A stretch of 12,146 bases of DNA from Deltaproteobacteria bacterium UBA4427 (GTDB lineage Bacteria > Myxococcota_A > UBA9160 > UBA4427): NCBI GenBank assembly GCA_002390675.1, contig DGPZ01000187.1, forward strand, positions 1 to 12,146. Reading direction: 5' to 3'. Below the pieces are notes generated by a model that searched no databases, was not told the origin of the DNA, and was given only the letters and a program-made list of their open reading frames with translations. Position numbers and translations under genes: made by a program. The first letter of the stretch is position 1; each line of letters starts with the position of its first letter. Positions 1 to 5,710 of the stretch are shown here, piece after piece.

Positions 1-41
1 TATTTTGAAGTTCAACTTTTAGAGCAGCTAGAGGCAGACCC

Positions 42-1631
42 GTGGATTCCCAAGCAATCGACCAATTCCAAATGCATGGCCAGGATATTCCCTGGCTTCT
101 CACACATTGGGCCGAGCAGAAGCCTGATCACCCTGCCCTCGTCTGGGCACCGCGGGATGCAAATGGCCCCCGCTGGACCTATGCGGAACTGTTAACGGAT
201 GTAAAGCGCATGGCCGTGGGCCTTGCAGCAAAGGGCATCAATCCCGGCGACCGCGTTTTAATTCATGCGGAAAACTGCCCGGAAATGGTCATCGCGTGGC
301 TCGCCTGCGCCACGCTCGGGGCCGTCGCGGTCACGACTAACACTAAGTCCGTGGGCGCGGAAATGACCTACTTTGCGGAACACACGCGAGCTGTCGCCGC
401 GATCACCCAGCCTGCTTTCGTCGGCATGCTAGCGAAAGCCGCGCCCGGCCTACTCTGGATCGCGGTCACCGACAACAACAGCGGCGAGCCACCGAGCCAG
501 GACGAACAAACTGCCAGTGAAGCCTATGATCGTTTTGACGCCCTTTTTGGAGACTCAAACAAGTTCGTCCCGCGCGATGCGGATCCGATGCTCCCCTTCG
601 GCATTATGTTTACATCGGGTACCACGAGCCGCCCGAAGGCCGTCGTACATACGCACGCAAACGCTATTTGGGCTAGCCGCATAGGCCCTCGCAACATCGA
701 CCTAGGAACCGATGACACCTACCTCATCTACCCGCCCTTCTTTCACGTCAACGCTCAGAGCTGGAGCATGTTCGCCGTCTTGGGAGTTGGAGCAACAGCA
801 GTACTCATGCCCAAATGGTCCCAGAGCCGCTTTTGGCCGGTCATCGTCGAGCACGATGTCACACACGTGAGTGTTATGCCTTTCGCAATGGCCGCGCTAG
901 GCGACCCGAGCAGGCCCAAGGATAATCAACTCCGAGTGGGTGTCTTTGGACTGCTACTTCCTGATCTAGACAGGGCCTTCGGAATCGACCTCTACGCCTG
1001 CTACGGCATGACCGAGACCGTTACGCATGCCACGAACGGAAAGCCTTCTGACGGTCTACCCACCGGCTCGATGGGACGCGTAACGCCTGGCTACGAAATC
1101 GCCGTCGTCGACCAGGACACCGGCGAACTCTGCAGTGCTGGCGAGACGGGCGAGTTGTGGCTCCGCGGTACACGCGGCATCCAACTCTTTCTCGAATATG
1201 CGGACAACCCCGAAGCAAACGAAAAAGCCTTCGAAGACGGCTGGTTCAAGACTGGCGACATGGTCAAGATGGGGCCCAATGGGGCCGTCTTCTATCAGGA
1301 GCGCGACAAGGACCTACTTAAGGTCGGCGGCGAAAACGTGTCGGCGCGAGAAGTCGAAGACGTCGTAGGTCAGCACGCCGCAGTTCAGTCCGTCGCCGTA
1401 GTCGCGAAGTCCGACGACTTCCTTAGCGAGGTACCCGTCGCATTCGTTATCTCCGCAACACCGGACGTCGACCAAGCAGCCGTGACGAGAGAAATCATGG
1501 AAGCATGCGAAGAGCGCCTAGCTTCGTTCAAAGTGCCAAGGGCCGTCTACTTTGTCGAAGCATTCCCGACCGGAACCCTCGACAAAATCCTCAAGAAAGA
1601 ACTTCGCGAGATGGCCGACGCACGAGACTAA
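42..1631 (+). CDS. AMP-binding acyl-CoA ligase (CaiC/fatty-acyl-CoA synthetase-like)
   Basis: This is a 529-residue adenylate-forming enzyme expected to activate a carboxylic acid to acyl-AMP and then acyl-CoA in the cytoplasm. Visible motifs run in family order: phosphate-binding loop TSGTTSRPK (191-199), YGMTET (321-326), GELWLRG (370-376), TGD (404-406), the hinge-region KVGGENVSAREVE (427-439) and the C-terminal PTGTLDKILKKEL, whose Lys515 fits the catalytic lysine. The usual Gly before that lysine is Asp. Length is normal for the family, so the gene looks intact. The start is GTG at 42, supported by GAGG at 31-34 seven bases upstream; an in-frame ATG at 72 lacks such a site. The substrate cannot be read from the sequence. 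Carnitine/crotonobetaine-type, medium-chain or aromatic acids are all possible, and the neighbouring SDR and epoxide-hydrolase-fold genes favour a catabolic acid. Confidence 0.93.
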   Translation: MDSQAIDQFQMHGQDIPWLLTHWAEQKPDHPALVWAPRDANGPRWTYAELLTDVKRMAVGLAAKGINPGDRVLIHAENCPEMVIAWLACATLGAVAVTTNTKSVGAEMTYFAEHTRAVAAITQPAFVGMLAKAAPGLLWIAVTDNNSGEPPSQDEQTASEAYDRFDALFGDSNKFVPRDADPMLPFGIMFTSGTTSRPKAVVHTHANAIWASRIGPRNIDLGTDDTYLIYPPFFHVNAQSWSMFAVLGVGATAVLMPKWSQSRFWPVIVEHDVTHVSVMPFAMAALGDPSRPKDNQLRVGVFGLLLPDLDRAFGIDLYACYGMTETVTHATNGKPSDGLPTGSMGRVTPGYEIAVVDQDTGELCSAGETGELWLRGTRGIQLFLEYADNPEANEKAFEDGWFKTGDMVKMGPNGAVFYQERDKDLLKVGGENVSAREVEDVVGQHAAVQSVAVVAKSDDFLSEVPVAFVISATPDVDQAAVTREIMEACEERLASFKVPRAVYFVEAFPTGTLDKILKKELREMADARD

Positions 1632-1688
1632 GGAAGAGGCGACACCATCAAGGTATGAATACGTGCACCGATGGCCCCCGCCAATCAA

Positions 1689-1715
1689 CTTCGCTATTTG
1701 CCCTGAATAGCGAAG
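1689..1715. terminator. Perfect 10-bp hairpin between convergent genes (possible bidirectional terminator)
   Basis: CTTCGCTATT (1689-1698) and AATAGCGAAG (1706-1715) are perfect reverse complements around the 7-base loop TGCCCTG. The hairpin lies 57 bases after the acyl-CoA ligase stop and 22 bases past the readable end of the decayed minus-strand gene. That placement fits a terminator for both strands. There is no clear T-tract on either side, so termination is inferred from position and stem strength only. Confidence 0.45.
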
Positions 1716-1737
1716 GCTTGGCTAGGCAGAAACGATT

Positions 1738-2004
1738 TCATCTGCTGGTGCCGCGGTCACGAATTCTTACGTCGGCGTTGGTGGCCAGGTTGGAATACTA
1801 AAGAGGGTCTCACGGTGTGCCGGCGCCCGATGCTACGACAAGAACATTGTCGTCGTTCGGTACGTACATCAGAGGGATCACACGATTTTTGCCCGTACGC
1901 GCACCCGTCATGGCGACGAAATACACTTCGTCACCGACGACTATATTGCCAAGCGCGTATCGCCCATCTGTCATCACACGACGAAGAGTCGATCGCCTCA
2001 GCAT
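1738..2004 (-). pseudogene. Decayed deazaflavin(F420)-dependent nitroreductase-family (DUF385) gene with two nonsense codons
   Basis: The minus-strand frame from an ATG at 2004 reads like the F420/deazaflavin-dependent nitroreductase (DUF385) fold. The recognisable core is VYFVAMTGARTGKNRVIPL, then MYVPNDDNVLVVASGAGTP. The frame hits TGA (1810-1812), but the same frame continues D-P-L, TAG (1798-1800), then YSNLATNADVRIRDRG, which matches the family's usual (R)DPxWYxNLxxNPxVxV segment. TGA sits where Arg (CGA) is expected and TAG where Trp (TGG) is expected, each a single transition away. After TGA at 1738-1740 no family C-terminus is recognisable, so the end is also lost. Upstream, about 100 bases separate it from the divergent SDR gene. 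The family normally reduces substrates with F420H2 or related cofactors; this copy should be non-functional. The true original start is uncertain (an alternative ATG lies at 2079). Confidence 0.8.
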
Positions 2005-2105
2005 AAATAATCGCACAACGCCGCTCCAACGCTTAACACCGCGGCATAGCCAGGCTCCGAACCCCCAAGCGTCACACATGGAAAATACAGGAATATGGTG
2101 AACCC

Positions 2106-2933
2106 ATGAACGTGAAGTCTCTCTGCGGCAAAGTTGGAGTCGTGACGGGTGCTGCGAGTGGTATCGGACGCGCGACTGCGATCGAGATGGCAAGCCGCGG
2201 CGCCGATATAGCGATTTGCGATCTCGATCGTGCAGGCCTGCAAGAAACCGCAGCCACAATCGAAGCCATGGGGCGGCACGTCTATACCCACGACGTCGAT
2301 GTCTCGGAGTACGACTTCGTGCAGAGCTTTGCCGACGCGGTCTTCGGAACCCTCGGACGTGTCGACATCCTGGTTAATAATGCTGGAATCGGCGTCGGGG
2401 GTGCGCTGCTCGATGTCCCCCTCGAAGAGTTCAGGCACGTCGTTGAGATTAACTTGATGGGGGTTGTGCACGGGTGTTATGCATTTCTGCCCCGCATGCG
2501 AGACGCCGGCAACCCCGCCCATGTCGTAAATATTGCTTCAATGGCAGGATTTTGGGCGATGCCCGGAATGACCTCTTACCACGCGAGCAAGTTTGGCGTC
2601 GTTGGGCTTTCGAGTTCCCTCGCCGACGAGTTAGCGCGCTACCAAATCGGCGTGACGGCGATTTGCCCAGGTATCATCAACACCGCGATCGTCCGCAGCT
2701 CGCGGATGTTCGGCCCCAATGCCAGCAAAGAGAACATCAAGCGTGGGGTCGAAGCCTTCGAGCGACGAGGCTACACACCGGAGCGTGTCGCCCGCAACAT
2801 CATGAAGGCGGTGCAGCGCAATCGCGTAATTGCGCCCGTGTCCCCAGAAGCATGGATCGGATACTACGTGCAGCGAATTGCCCCATGGATCCCGCGCTTA
2901 TTGGGGCGCAAAGTTACCAAGCGCGCGCAGTAG
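2106..2933 (+). CDS. Short-chain dehydrogenase/reductase (classical SDR)
   Basis: This 275-residue NAD(P)-dependent oxidoreductase should interconvert an alcohol and a ketone or aldehyde. Classical SDR landmarks are all present: cofactor loop TGAASGIG (14-21), Asp39 at the end of beta-2 (suggesting NAD(H) preference), NNAG (91-94), Asn116, catalytic Ser145, and Tyr158/Lys162 in SYHASK, followed by the CPG turn (188-190). The C-terminal tail, with an APVSPEAW segment then a basic end, is common in SDRs found in catabolic clusters. The ATG at 2106 is the first in-frame start after upstream stops; the ribosome site is weak (GGTG at 2097-2100). The gene converges on the minus-strand epoxide-hydrolase-fold gene with a 72-base gap. 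The physiological substrate is unknown; neighbouring genes suggest an intermediate of lipid or cyclic-compound breakdown. Confidence 0.93.
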   Translation: MNVKSLCGKVGVVTGAASGIGRATAIEMASRGADIAICDLDRAGLQETAATIEAMGRHVYTHDVDVSEYDFVQSFADAVFGTLGRVDILVNNAGIGVGGALLDVPLEEFRHVVEINLMGVVHGCYAFLPRMRDAGNPAHVVNIASMAGFWAMPGMTSYHASKFGVVGLSSSLADELARYQIGVTAICPGIINTAIVRSSRMFGPNASKENIKRGVEAFERRGYTPERVARNIMKAVQRNRVIAPVSPEAWIGYYVQRIAPWIPRLLGRKVTKRAQ

Positions 2934-3005
2934 AAATCTCGACTTTTCGGTGCCTAACGTATTTTGGATCCCACGACGGAACTCCTAATAGAGTATCGCA
3001 AGCGA

Positions 3006-3461
3006 TCACGCGAGTTGTCGCGCCTTTTCTGCGAGCCAGCTCGCTGGCATCTGTTCGATCAGTGTCGGCATGTTCCAAAACTCGTGCCACAGTTTAATCT
3101 TGCCGCTCTCGAGCTCATGTAAACAGAGCACGGGGAGCATCGCGACTTCGCCACTCGTGAAGTGCCACTCCTCGGTCCGTCGCGTCATGATGCGGCCGGC
3201 GTCCCCTACGACCGTATCGACACCCATAATGAAGGCATCCAGACCGGCGATCGAGGTCGCGAGCTTCTGAGTGACCGCTGCTGGACCCGTCGCATCCATG
3301 GCATGCGCAGGCTCGTCTCGATAGACGCCGTCGTCGGTAAAGAAACGGCCCGTGGCCTCAAAATCCATCGCCTCGAGCGTCTGAAAAAATGCTTCCACAA
3401 GATCGATGCTCGCCCGAGCTTCGTGCGTAGTACGCGTCCGAGCTTCCTCGAAAGGATTCAT
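3006..3461 (-). CDS. Limonene-1,2-epoxide-hydrolase-fold (NTF2-like) protein with Asp-to-Glu active-site changes
   Basis: This 151-residue protein has the short cone-shaped NTF2/SnoaL-like architecture of limonene-1,2-epoxide hydrolase (LEH). It aligns to LEH around VYRDEP (46-51), IMTRRTEEW (91-99) and ELESGKIKLWHEFW (116-129). By this alignment, made from memory of the Rhodococcus enzyme, the LEH residues Tyr53, Asn55, Arg99, Asp101 and Asp132 correspond here to Tyr47, Asp49, Arg95, Glu97 and Glu127. The Arg-to-last-acid spacing is 32 versus 33 in LEH. The frame stays open to 3539, but ATG 3461 is chosen because AGGAG lies five bases upstream (3467-3471). It begins 14 bases after the stop of the upstream PF10118 gene, so the two are almost certainly co-transcribed. 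It may open an epoxide or be a related NTF2-like isomerase or hydrolase. Confidence 0.82.
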   Translation of the reverse strand: MNPFEEARTRTTHEARASIDLVEAFFQTLEAMDFEATGRFFTDDGVYRDEPAHAMDATGPAAVTQKLATSIAGLDAFIMGVDTVVGDAGRIMTRRTEEWHFTSGEVAMLPVLCLHELESGKIKLWHEFWNMPTLIEQMPASWLAEKARQLA

Positions 3462-3466
3462 CTTCT

Positions 3467-3471
3467 CTCCT
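3467..3471 (-). promoter_or_regulatory. Shine-Dalgarno AGGAG fixing the start of the epoxide-hydrolase-fold gene
   Basis: On the minus strand AGGAG (within AGAGGAGAGAAG) precedes ATG 3461 by five bases and follows the upstream gene's TAG stop (3478-3476) by four bases. This placement rejects the longer in-frame extension and suggests translational coupling of the two genes. Confidence 0.7.
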
Positions 3472-3475
3472 CTGG

Positions 3476-4306
3476 CTAACTCGCGTGCTGGCCGTAGATT
3501 TGGGTCACGTCGTCGCCTTCGGCCCATTGATCGACCCACTCTTGGTAGTAGTTCGGAATCGCTTGGTGGGCAGGGTCATGCCAAGGCAGCTGTGAACTTA
3601 GGATGCCCATCGCAGAGCGATACTTGTCCCAACGCGGGACGCTTGCAAACGGATCCCCCTCGTAGGCCTCGCTCGGCACGTTCGGCACGTTCTGCCTGAA
3701 TTCTTCGGTAAGCATCTCTGCTAGCCATCGCGTGTGAGCCTGGAAGCCGCGCGCGTTCTTGAAGCGGTACCAGGAGTTGCCGACGACATGGTCATACACC
3801 ATAAGCGCCGAGCTGCGATGCTCGATCTCCTCGCAGAAATGCCATAACAAGAGGGAAGTGACACGCCTATCGCCTCCGCTGAAGAGTACGGCGCGATTAT
3901 CGAGGACCATCTTAAAGAACGGCGTAAAGATCGCCTCTAGGCCTCCTGTGTAGGCCAAGTGATAGTCGAGTGAGTGTTTCTCGTATAGTTGATCATAACT
4001 CTCGAGCACCCGATCGAGCGCCCTTTGCAGACCCGGATGCTGCTTGATCAAGGCCTTGGCGTGCTTGGTGTGCGCGGATGCATGCAAGCCCTCTTGCTCC
4101 CGAAACAGACCTGCTTCGGTGAGAATTCGTTTGTCAGTAATTCGGGATTCAGCCTCGCGAAACGCTTTGCATATGTAGCGCTCGAAACCGATCGCAAGAA
4201 AACCGACTTGGTTCATCAGTACCGAAAAACGCGGTTGCTCCGGGTTCCAAATGAATGGCGCACCCTCGAAGTCAAACGGGATCTTTCGAATTTCGAGACT
4301 AGACAT
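3476..4306 (-). CDS. PF10118/COG3687-type 'metal-dependent hydrolase' with a ferritin-like diiron ligand pattern
   Basis: This 276-residue helical protein resembles the family named predicted metal-dependent hydrolase (PF10118, COG3687). Likely metal ligands are visible in ferritin-like order: Glu42 in GFERYIC, Glu72-x-x-His75 in EQEGLHASAH, Glu123 in GGLEAIF, and Glu160-x-x-His163 in CEEIEHRS. This E, ExxH, E, ExxH order is the hallmark of four-helix diiron carboxylate proteins (AurF, R2 and rubrerythrin types), so an oxidase or oxygenase role is as plausible as hydrolysis. The ATG at 4306 is preceded by AGAGGA about ten bases upstream. It is the first gene of a two-gene unit with the epoxide-hydrolase-fold protein; a nested inverted repeat lies 73 bases upstream of its start. 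Family function is not established, and the reaction here is inference. Confidence 0.85.
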   Translation of the reverse strand: MSSLEIRKIPFDFEGAPFIWNPEQPRFSVLMNQVGFLAIGFERYICKAFREAESRITDKRILTEAGLFREQEGLHASAHTKHAKALIKQHPGLQRALDRVLESYDQLYEKHSLDYHLAYTGGLEAIFTPFFKMVLDNRAVLFSGGDRRVTSLLLWHFCEEIEHRSSALMVYDHVVGNSWYRFKNARGFQAHTRWLAEMLTEEFRQNVPNVPSEAYEGDPFASVPRWDKYRSAMGILSSQLPWHDPAHQAIPNYYQEWVDQWAEGDDVTQIYGQHAS

Positions 4307-4378
4307 CTTTGTTGCTTCCTCTTTCCAAAAGCCGGCCGGGCCGAGCGGTATGTAGTGGTATCGTGATCGTCGCCCACG

Positions 4379-4436
4379 TCGGGTTCGGCGCCGTCGTATC
4401 GCTCAGCAAGCCTGAGTAGTAGCAGTCCGAACCCGA
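4379..4436 (-). promoter_or_regulatory. Nested inverted repeat upstream of the PF10118/epoxide-hydrolase-fold operon
   Basis: TCGGGTTCGG (4379-4388) and CCGAACCCGA (4427-4436) are perfect 10-base reverse complements separated by 38 bases. The spacer holds a second small hairpin, CTCAG (4402-4406) and CTGAG (4412-4416) around a 5-base loop. Read on the minus strand, the element ends 72 bases before ATG 4306. It could be a structured 5' leader or a two-half-site operator. No T-tract follows, so it is not a standard terminator. Confidence 0.4.
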
Positions 4437-4568
4437 GCCCTCAATCAGAACTCTCGCGCCCGATCGGTAGCCCAGCGAACACCCGCTCGAACTGGCTCAG
4501 CCGCCGCGCGGACCGCATCTGAACTCTCAGCGCCCCATCTCGCCGGTAGTCCGACAACCCGCCTAGTC

Positions 4569-4583
4569 GGAAGCCCCGCTTCC
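4569..4583. repeat. Small perfect hairpin GGAAGC-CCC-GCTTCC
   Basis: A 6-base stem with a 3-base loop lies about 170 bases downstream of the EthD stop on the minus strand. No U-rich tail follows in either direction. It may be a weak terminator or a chance palindrome. Confidence 0.2.
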
Positions 4584-4750
4584 CGCTCTCTAATCGCTAG
4601 GATTGAGGGCGTAGTGGAGCCTTCCCGTTTAGGGCCTAGAGATTCCCTTTATAGTCGGCCAACACAGGACATGGTTGTTGGTGCCGGATGCAATCGGAGT
4701 GGAGCTCAAGGACGGTAAGCGCCGTTGCCTAAGGAATCAGGTTTAGGGAA

Positions 4751-5470
4751 TCACTCGTCTCCGAAGACGACCGTGGGTGGGGCGGCCATGATAAACTCGG
4801 TGCCGGCCGGATCCAGGAAATAGGCCAAGTCGGGGTTCACATCACGCTCCACTGCTTCCACCTCGAGCGATGCGAGGAACGATTGATAGGAACGGAACCA
4901 CTGTTCGGTGACCCCGTCGAAGTCTGCGTTGGGTGACGCGACACCATGGTTCTGCTCGTACGCGAGCAACGGTTCGTGGAGTTCAGGGACATGCCGGAAC
5001 AGGCCCCCATGGTGATGTAGCCAGTGCTCGTGAAACTTTGCTAGATCGAAGCCTGCCTTGCGGCGCAGGATGCAGACCATCTTCGCCCCCGCATCGCCGC
5101 AGTTAGGCTTACTCACGATGACCTCGGGGTCGTGCGTTAGCACGACCAGCTGAGCCTCGTCCCGGAACTCCGCACCGTCTCCGGCATGGGCGCTAAAAGC
5201 GGGCTCGGCCTGCATCGCCTCGAAGTCGGCGGGAGAGTCGAACCACATCACCGCCACACCGTCCCAACCGGCACCCGCGCCCTCGGGCCGGAAGCGGTCA
5301 CGGGCGTAGTCCTCATGCAGCCGGTGGTTCAGCTCGTATCGGCGGACGTGTCGGCGCAGGCTCGGTTTATCAGCGACCTGACGCGCGTGCACCCCTTCCC
5401 AGTAGTGTTGAAACTCCTCGACCGTCACGCCGTTACGGCGGCGGCTGAACGCGAACAGCTTGATTCCCAC
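4751..5470 (-). CDS. Tandem EthD-domain protein (two dimeric alpha/beta-barrel repeats)
   Basis: This 239-residue protein is built from two copies of the EthD (dimeric alpha/beta-barrel) module. Copy one starts MGIKLFAFSRR and carries FQHYWEGVHA (20-29); copy two starts AKMVCILRRKAG (129-140) and carries FHEHWLHHHGG (146-156). Each copy later has a YExNH stretch (YELNH 45-49, YEQNH 171-175). Such a fusion would form intramolecularly the barrel that single-domain EthD proteins make by dimerising. EthD was named from an ethyl-tert-butyl-ether degradation cluster, where its role is accessory and not biochemically explained; relatives include small monooxygenase- and cyclase-like proteins. The start is GTG at 5470, preceded by AAGGAGGG. 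Neighbours are the sulfatase upstream and the PF10118 gene downstream, both on the minus strand. The precise function is unknown. Confidence 0.87.
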   Translation of the reverse strand: MGIKLFAFSRRRNGVTVEEFQHYWEGVHARQVADKPSLRRHVRRYELNHRLHEDYARDRFRPEGAGAGWDGVAVMWFDSPADFEAMQAEPAFSAHAGDGAEFRDEAQLVVLTHDPEVIVSKPNCGDAGAKMVCILRRKAGFDLAKFHEHWLHHHGGLFRHVPELHEPLLAYEQNHGVASPNADFDGVTEQWFRSYQSFLASLEVEAVERDVNPDLAYFLDPAGTEFIMAAPPTVVFGDE

Positions 5471-5474
5471 GGTT

Positions 5475-5482
5475 CCCTCCTT
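5475..5482 (-). promoter_or_regulatory. Strong Shine-Dalgarno AAGGAGGG defining the GTG start of the EthD gene
   Basis: On the minus strand AAGGAGGG ends four bases before GTG 5470-5468, followed directly by codons for GIKLFAF, the expected first strand of an EthD module. No in-frame ATG lies nearby, so this site decides the start. Confidence 0.7.
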
Positions 5483-5641
5483 CGGCGCAGCAAGCTAATG
5501 CCGGGCACACTCTCGATGAAACCACACTCCGACCCCACCAGCGATTCGTCCTCGCGTGTTCGATGTGCCCCAGCGCGGGGGATGACTGATCGCGGACTGC
5601 GTTTCACTCTACCCTGCGAGAACAACAAAGGGGTGAAACTG

Positions 5642-5710
5642 ATGCGAATCGAGATCGAGCTGGCAGAGAAACATCCAAGCGCGGATCGATCCCGCTGTTT
5701 CAAATTTTAA
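5642..5710 (+). CDS. Possible 22-residue small protein, antisense to the surrounding genes
   Basis: ATG 5642 opens a 22-codon frame (MRIEIELAEKHPS... ending CFKF, TAA) behind AAAGGGGTG (5627-5635) at good ribosome-site spacing. An inverted repeat, GTTTCAC (5601-5607) with GTGAAAC (5633-5639), could fold over that site. The gene would lie in the 240-base gap between two minus-strand genes. No family is recognised, and part of the frame overlaps a possible sulfatase terminator hairpin, so it may be fortuitous. Confidence 0.15.
   Translation: MRIEIELAEKHPSADRSRCFKF
5668..5701 (-). terminator. Imperfect hairpin just after the sulfatase stop
   Basis: GAAAC (5668-5672) pairs with GTTTC (5697-5701), and an inner stem AGCG/CGCT with GG/CC closes on ATCGAT, leaving a 5-base internal bulge and a 1-base bulge. 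Read on the minus strand it begins nine bases after the sulfatase TAA (5713-5711) and is followed by TCTCTGCC rather than a true U-tract, so it is a weak terminator candidate. Confidence 0.3.

Larger units (their letters stand above)
4307..4750. other. 444-base gene-free interval upstream of the PF10118 gene
   Basis: This gap lies between the EthD stop and the PF10118 start, both on the minus strand. It holds two inverted repeats, annotated separately, and the ribosome site next to ATG 4306. No frame on either strand gives a recognisable protein. The longest minus-strand open stretch, about 51 codons at 4444-4596, has no start with a ribosome site. The separation argues that the EthD gene and the PF10118/epoxide-hydrolase-fold pair are separate transcription units and that the promoter of the latter lies here, but I could not place convincing -35/-10 boxes. 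Confidence 0.6.

Noticed and set aside
1738..1812. Stop-codon reassignment to explain the DUF385 frame reading through TGA and TAG
   Set aside because: Intact genes in the window end with TGA, TAG and TAA, and none contains internal stops, so decay is the simpler reading.
3009..3030. CGCGA-GTTG-TCGCG followed by CCTTTTCT as an SDR terminator
   Set aside because: The stem is only 5 bases and lies inside the 3' end of the convergent coding sequence; it is too weak to annotate.
3672..3695. Tandem CGGCACGTT-type repeat
   Set aside because: It is only two units and is explained by the repeated NVP codons in the PF10118 protein (NVPNVP).
4325..4395. tRNA-like segment (GCCGAGCGGT resembling a D-arm and GGGTTCGG resembling a T-loop)
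   Set aside because: No acceptor stem, anticodon arm or proper T-arm pairing can be drawn at tRNA spacing; the GGGTTCGG pairs instead with CCGAACCC about 40 bases downstream.
4444..4596. 51-codon minus-strand open frame in the EthD/PF10118 gap
   Set aside because: It has no start with a ribosome site and no family resemblance; an overlapping frame on the same strand is equally open, as expected in GC-rich DNA.
4670..4720. Plus-strand MVVGAG-like peptide as a flavoprotein Rossmann start
   Set aside because: Only about six residues fit before the frame degenerates and stops, too little to call a gene fragment.
5186..5710. 174-codon plus-strand open frame across the EthD gene
   Set aside because: It is antisense shadow of the well-supported minus-strand EthD gene; only the last 22 codons, which have their own ribosome site, were kept as a weak candidate.
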